From assembly GCA_025210575.1 (NCBI GenBank), contig JAOARK010000564.1, positions 1 to 9,666 of the forward strand: a stretch of DNA of 9,666 nt, written 5' to 3'. The translations under genes were made by a program, and so were the position numbers. Source of the stretch: Schleiferiaceae bacterium (GTDB lineage Bacteria; Bacteroidota; Bacteroidia; Flavobacteriales; Schleiferiaceae). The notes beneath the pieces were generated by a model. The model was not told where the DNA came from and did no database searches. It worked only from the letters and a program-made list of their open reading frames with translations. Positions 7,834 to 9,666 of this stretch are shown one piece after another. Positions within the stretch are counted from its first letter, which is position 1; every line of letters begins with the position of its first letter.

Positions 7834-8691
7834 TTATTTTGGTTTTTCCGCAGTATACAACATGTATTTCCAAAGACCCTTTTTAAAGGCTTTGTACTGA
7901 TAATAGGTAGACCAAGTGTTTGCAGTTTGAGTGGAATTTCTAAAACCTAAAGCTTCAGAAACTTTAGTCACTACAATCCCAGGAAAAAATGAATAGTACA
8001 ATCTTCTAATGCTTGGAATCACATTTTCAGTAGCATCTTTTTGACCCCGATTAGCAAATCCTGCTTTCTCCATTTTAGTATAAAACTCTTCAATTTCAGC
8101 ATATCGCTTAATCGCCCATGTCTTGCACCATTTATCCATTAATTCCATTTCTGAAGTATTCTCTTCTAAAGGCACACTAAAGAAATCGGCAACTACAACT
8201 TTACCTCCAGGTTTTAAAACGCGAAAAGCTTCTTTTAAAAAGTCTAGTTTATCAAAAGCGTAACAAACACTTTCAACTCCCCAAACTACATCAAAGGTGT
8301 TATCAGGAAAATTAGTTTCGAGGTAACTTTGTCTTTGGAAAGTGCAGTTGTCTCCCACTCCCATTCTACCAGCATTTTCTGTTGCGCTCGCTACTTGCTT
8401 ATCGCTCAAAGTAATGCCAACAGTTTTGCAGTTGTAGTTCTTTGCTAAAAAAATGCTTGAACCGCCAACACCACAGCCTGCATCTAAAACGTAATCCCCT
8501 TCCTTCACACCTCCATAAAGGGCTACTTGTTTATTCATGTTATTGAGGGCAGAACGTAAATTGGGGGTACTTTCATCCCAGAAACCATAATGCATGCACA
8601 TATGGGTATTCAAATGCCAAATGATCTCATAGTCTACCTGGCATTTATCGTAGTAATTAATAATTTCAGATTCATTTATAGCTACTGCCAT
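7834..8691 (-). CDS. Class I SAM-dependent methyltransferase (tocopherol/sterol/small-molecule type)
   Basis: A soluble 285-residue methyltransferase with a Rossmann fold. Motif I is VLDAGCGVGGSS (68-79), which binds SAM. The acidic/post-I region is VGITLSDKQV (91-100), motif II FDVVWGVESVCYAFD (133-147) and motif III LKPGGKVVVADFF (159-171). The N-terminal MHYGFWDEST segment (33-42) before the SAM fold is typical of the gamma-tocopherol, sterol C24 and related natural-product methyltransferases, and the length fits that group. Substrate cannot be assigned from sequence: a quinone, terpenoid, sterol-like lipid or amine are all possible. The start at 8691 is the first ATG after the upstream spacer and gives a normal N-terminus. 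The gene ends 11 nt before the oxygenase start, so the two are probably translated from one message and may act on the same molecule. The 160-bp gap upstream suggests that this gene heads its own transcription unit. Confidence 0.88.
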   Translation of the reverse strand: MAVAINESEIINYYDKCQVDYEIIWHLNTHMCMHYGFWDESTPNLRSALNNMNKQVALYGGVKEGDYVLDAGCGVGGSSIFLAKNYNCKTVGITLSDKQVASATENAGRMGVGDNCTFQRQSYLETNFPDNTFDVVWGVESVCYAFDKLDFLKEAFRVLKPGGKVVVADFFSVPLEENTSEMELMDKWCKTWAIKRYAEIEEFYTKMEKAGFANRGQKDATENVIPSIRRLYYSFFPGIVVTKVSEALGFRNSTQTANTWSTYYQYKAFKKGLWKYMLYTAEKPK

Positions 8692-8760
8692 AGATAAAGG
8701 TTGTTAGTTTTAATAGTAGGATTTTTACACTGCCTAATATAATTCTTTAACAGCAGCAAT

Positions 8761-8798
8761 AATTACAGATGTTTCTTACGTATTAACACTCTGTAATT
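8761..8798. repeat. 9-bp perfect inverted repeat, candidate operator
   Basis: AATTACAGA (8761-8769) and TCTGTAATT (8790-8798) are perfect inverted copies separated by 20 nt. The spacer between the arms contains the possible -10 box, which would suit a dimeric regulator binding across the promoter. The stem is AT-rich and has no T run after it, so it is a poor terminator candidate. Function is inferred. Confidence 0.45.
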
Positions 8799-8807
8799 GA
8801 CTGCCAA
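8780..8807 (-). promoter_or_regulatory. Possible promoter for the methyltransferase-oxygenase-kinase/cyclase unit
   Basis: Read on the - strand, TTGGCA (8802-8807) and TAATAC (8780-8785) are separated by 16 nt, resembling -35 and -10 boxes, and would give a leader of roughly 80 nt before the methyltransferase ATG. The Bacteroidota primary sigma factor prefers a different consensus (TTTG and TAnnTTTG), which I do not find here. The call rests on position and partial consensus only. Confidence 0.25.
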
Positions 8808-8851
8808 CACCCCAAAACGAAACTTTGACAAAAGTGATTTTGCAATGAACA

Positions 8852-9661
8852 TCAATTGACCGAGAATGCAGAATCAAGCTCTGAAGATTTCCTTTGAATT
8901 CGCTCTAAGAACTTCTTATTCTTCTTGAGGTACGCATCACGCTCTGCATCTTTATTCAAATCTGGTCTCGGATGCTTTCTACCTAAGCGTTCTATCCAAT
9001 AAATGAAGGCCACTGATATGACACCTAGTCCAATAAAGAACAATGGTAAGAATGCAAAACCTATTAAGAAAAGAACTTTAGCTTTTAAGAATCTAATGCC
9101 TCCTCCTTTAGATTTATCCAATTTTCCTTGCTTGCTTCCAGAGCCATCACCTAACGAAAATGAACTCCCCTTCCAGGTTTTGCTCATTCTTTCTAGCTTG
9201 TAAAAAATAGCTAGGTTTCGACTTCCTACACGCTTATAAAAGTCAATATCGTCCTTTTTACTTTTCTTTTTAAAGAAGGATGAAATATTATACATCCGAA
9301 TAATAATCGAATCAAATAAGGTAAACAGACCACTTAAGAAATATTCAAAAGATATCTTTTCATTCTTGTCACTGAGTTTTCCTTGAGTAATAATTCTTGG
9401 ATCTGTTTCAATTCCTAAAATTTTGGTAAAGACAGGCTCATAATCCTTTTCATCATTGTAATACCGAATAATGGCAATAGCGTCTTCTCGTTTGTTGGTA
9501 AATGGAATAAAATCTATAATGAATCGAATCAGCGGCTCAGCTAAAACTACAGAAGTCAAATTTGGAGTGGTTTCAGAATTCTTAATTCTAAATTGTGTTT
9601 GATAGATATAATTCTGAATTTCTAACCCATTTTTATAATCGCAACAGTTTATCTCATCTTT
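8852..9661 (-). CDS. Paralogue of the MpaB/Lcp-like oxygenase, C-terminal part only; frame closed by a stop at 9662-9664
   Basis: The 269 visible residues align along their length with the C-terminal half of the complete oxygenase at 6029-7822. Shared segments include NLTSVVLAEPLI, PFT-x-x-R-x-DAIA, an ILGIE motif, MSKTWKGSSFSLGDGSG, one membrane segment (FLIGFAFLPLFFIGLGVISV) and KHPRPDLN. The haem-ligand region would lie upstream, outside the window. Homology continues past the first usable start (TTG at 9557-9559) up to 9661, where it reads KDEIN against KPEIN in the paralogue, then meets TAA at 9662-9664 beside a run of five T (+ strand). No plausible start lies in the homologous stretch, so this is either the 3' part of a gene broken by a small indel or the effect of a sequencing error. 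The tail after the membrane segment is Lys/Arg-rich and diverges from the paralogue. The downstream half is otherwise intact and under no obvious decay. Confidence 0.7.
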   Translation of the reverse strand, partial: KDEINCCDYKNGLEIQNYIYQTQFRIKNSETTPNLTSVVLAEPLIRFIIDFIPFTNKREDAIAIIRYYNDEKDYEPVFTKILGIETDPRIITQGKLSDKNEKISFEYFLSGLFTLFDSIIIRMYNISSFFKKKSKKDDIDFYKRVGSRNLAIFYKLERMSKTWKGSSFSLGDGSGSKQGKLDKSKGGGIRFLKAKVLFLIGFAFLPLFFIGLGVISVAFIYWIERLGRKHPRPDLNKDAERDAYLKKNKKFLERIQRKSSELDSAFSVN

Positions 9662-9666
9662 TTAAC

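Larger units (their letters stand above)
8692..8851. other. Intergenic spacer upstream of the methyltransferase
   Basis: This 160-bp AT-rich spacer is the only sizeable gap between - strand genes. No small gene or RNA is recognisable. It contains a 9-bp inverted repeat and one sigma70-like hexamer pair, listed separately. No strong terminator follows the upstream paralogue: the only hairpin near its end is a weak one (CAAAA-GTGA-TTTTG, 8829-8842). Read-through from the upstream gene is therefore possible. Confidence 0.6.

Noticed and set aside
7823..7873. In-frame ATG at 7873 giving a 17-residue longer oxygenase
   Set aside because: Those 17 residues overlap the end of the methyltransferase gene in another frame and show no family resemblance; the ATG at 7822, 11 nt after the methyltransferase stop, is the natural start.
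9003..9203. 66-residue + strand open frame opposite the oxygenase paralogue
   Set aside because: It mirrors the low-complexity linker and membrane segment of the - strand gene; no independent support.
1..9666. CRISPR array, tRNA or rRNA gene, insertion sequence or phage attachment site
   Set aside because: No regularly spaced repeats, cloverleaf-like sequences, transposase motifs or terminal inverted repeats were seen by eye in any part of the window.

Overview
The window looks like chromosomal DNA of a member of the Bacteroidota, probably a free-living, Cytophagales-like bacterium. The grounds are an AT-rich composition, start codons without a clear Shine-Dalgarno sequence, and the protein families present. 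This assignment is an inference from gene content and style; no rRNA or other marker is present.

Layout. The left end carries the 3' two-thirds of a UDP-N-acetylglucosamine 2-epimerase gene on the + strand (1-650). A compact GC hairpin flanked by A and T runs (649-677) separates it from everything else, which is on the - strand and converges on it. In transcription order (right to left) the - strand holds four things: the C-terminal part of an MpaB/Lcp-like oxygenase paralogue, whose frame is closed by a stop at the window edge (8852-9661); a 160-bp spacer with a 9-bp inverted repeat and a weak promoter-like pair; a SAM-dependent methyltransferase (7834-8691); and a complete MpaB/rubber-oxygenase-like haem protein with a C-terminal membrane segment (6029-7822). 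Last comes a 1773-residue signalling protein (691-6012) joining a Ser/Thr kinase, an AAA-type ATPase, a long helical-repeat region, a GAF domain and a class III nucleotide cyclase.

How the genes may work together. The methyltransferase, oxygenase and kinase/cyclase are separated by only 11 and 16 nt, so they are very likely co-transcribed. The oxygenase keeps the Arg/Thr/His spacing that I recall for the haem pocket of latex-clearing protein. The methyltransferase resembles the tocopherol/sterol/small-molecule C- and O-methyltransferase group. An inferred model is a small membrane-associated module that oxidises and methylates a lipid or isoprenoid-like compound, with a dedicated giant kinase/cyclase that either controls the enzymes or reports their product. 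No close counterpart of this three-gene arrangement is known to me, and the substrate cannot be read from the sequence.

The points most worth a second look are the oxygenase paralogues with a shared C-terminal membrane module, the probable frameshift in a homopolymer at 9659-9663, and the cyclase domain, whose two purine-recognition positions are His and Asn instead of the usual Lys and Thr.
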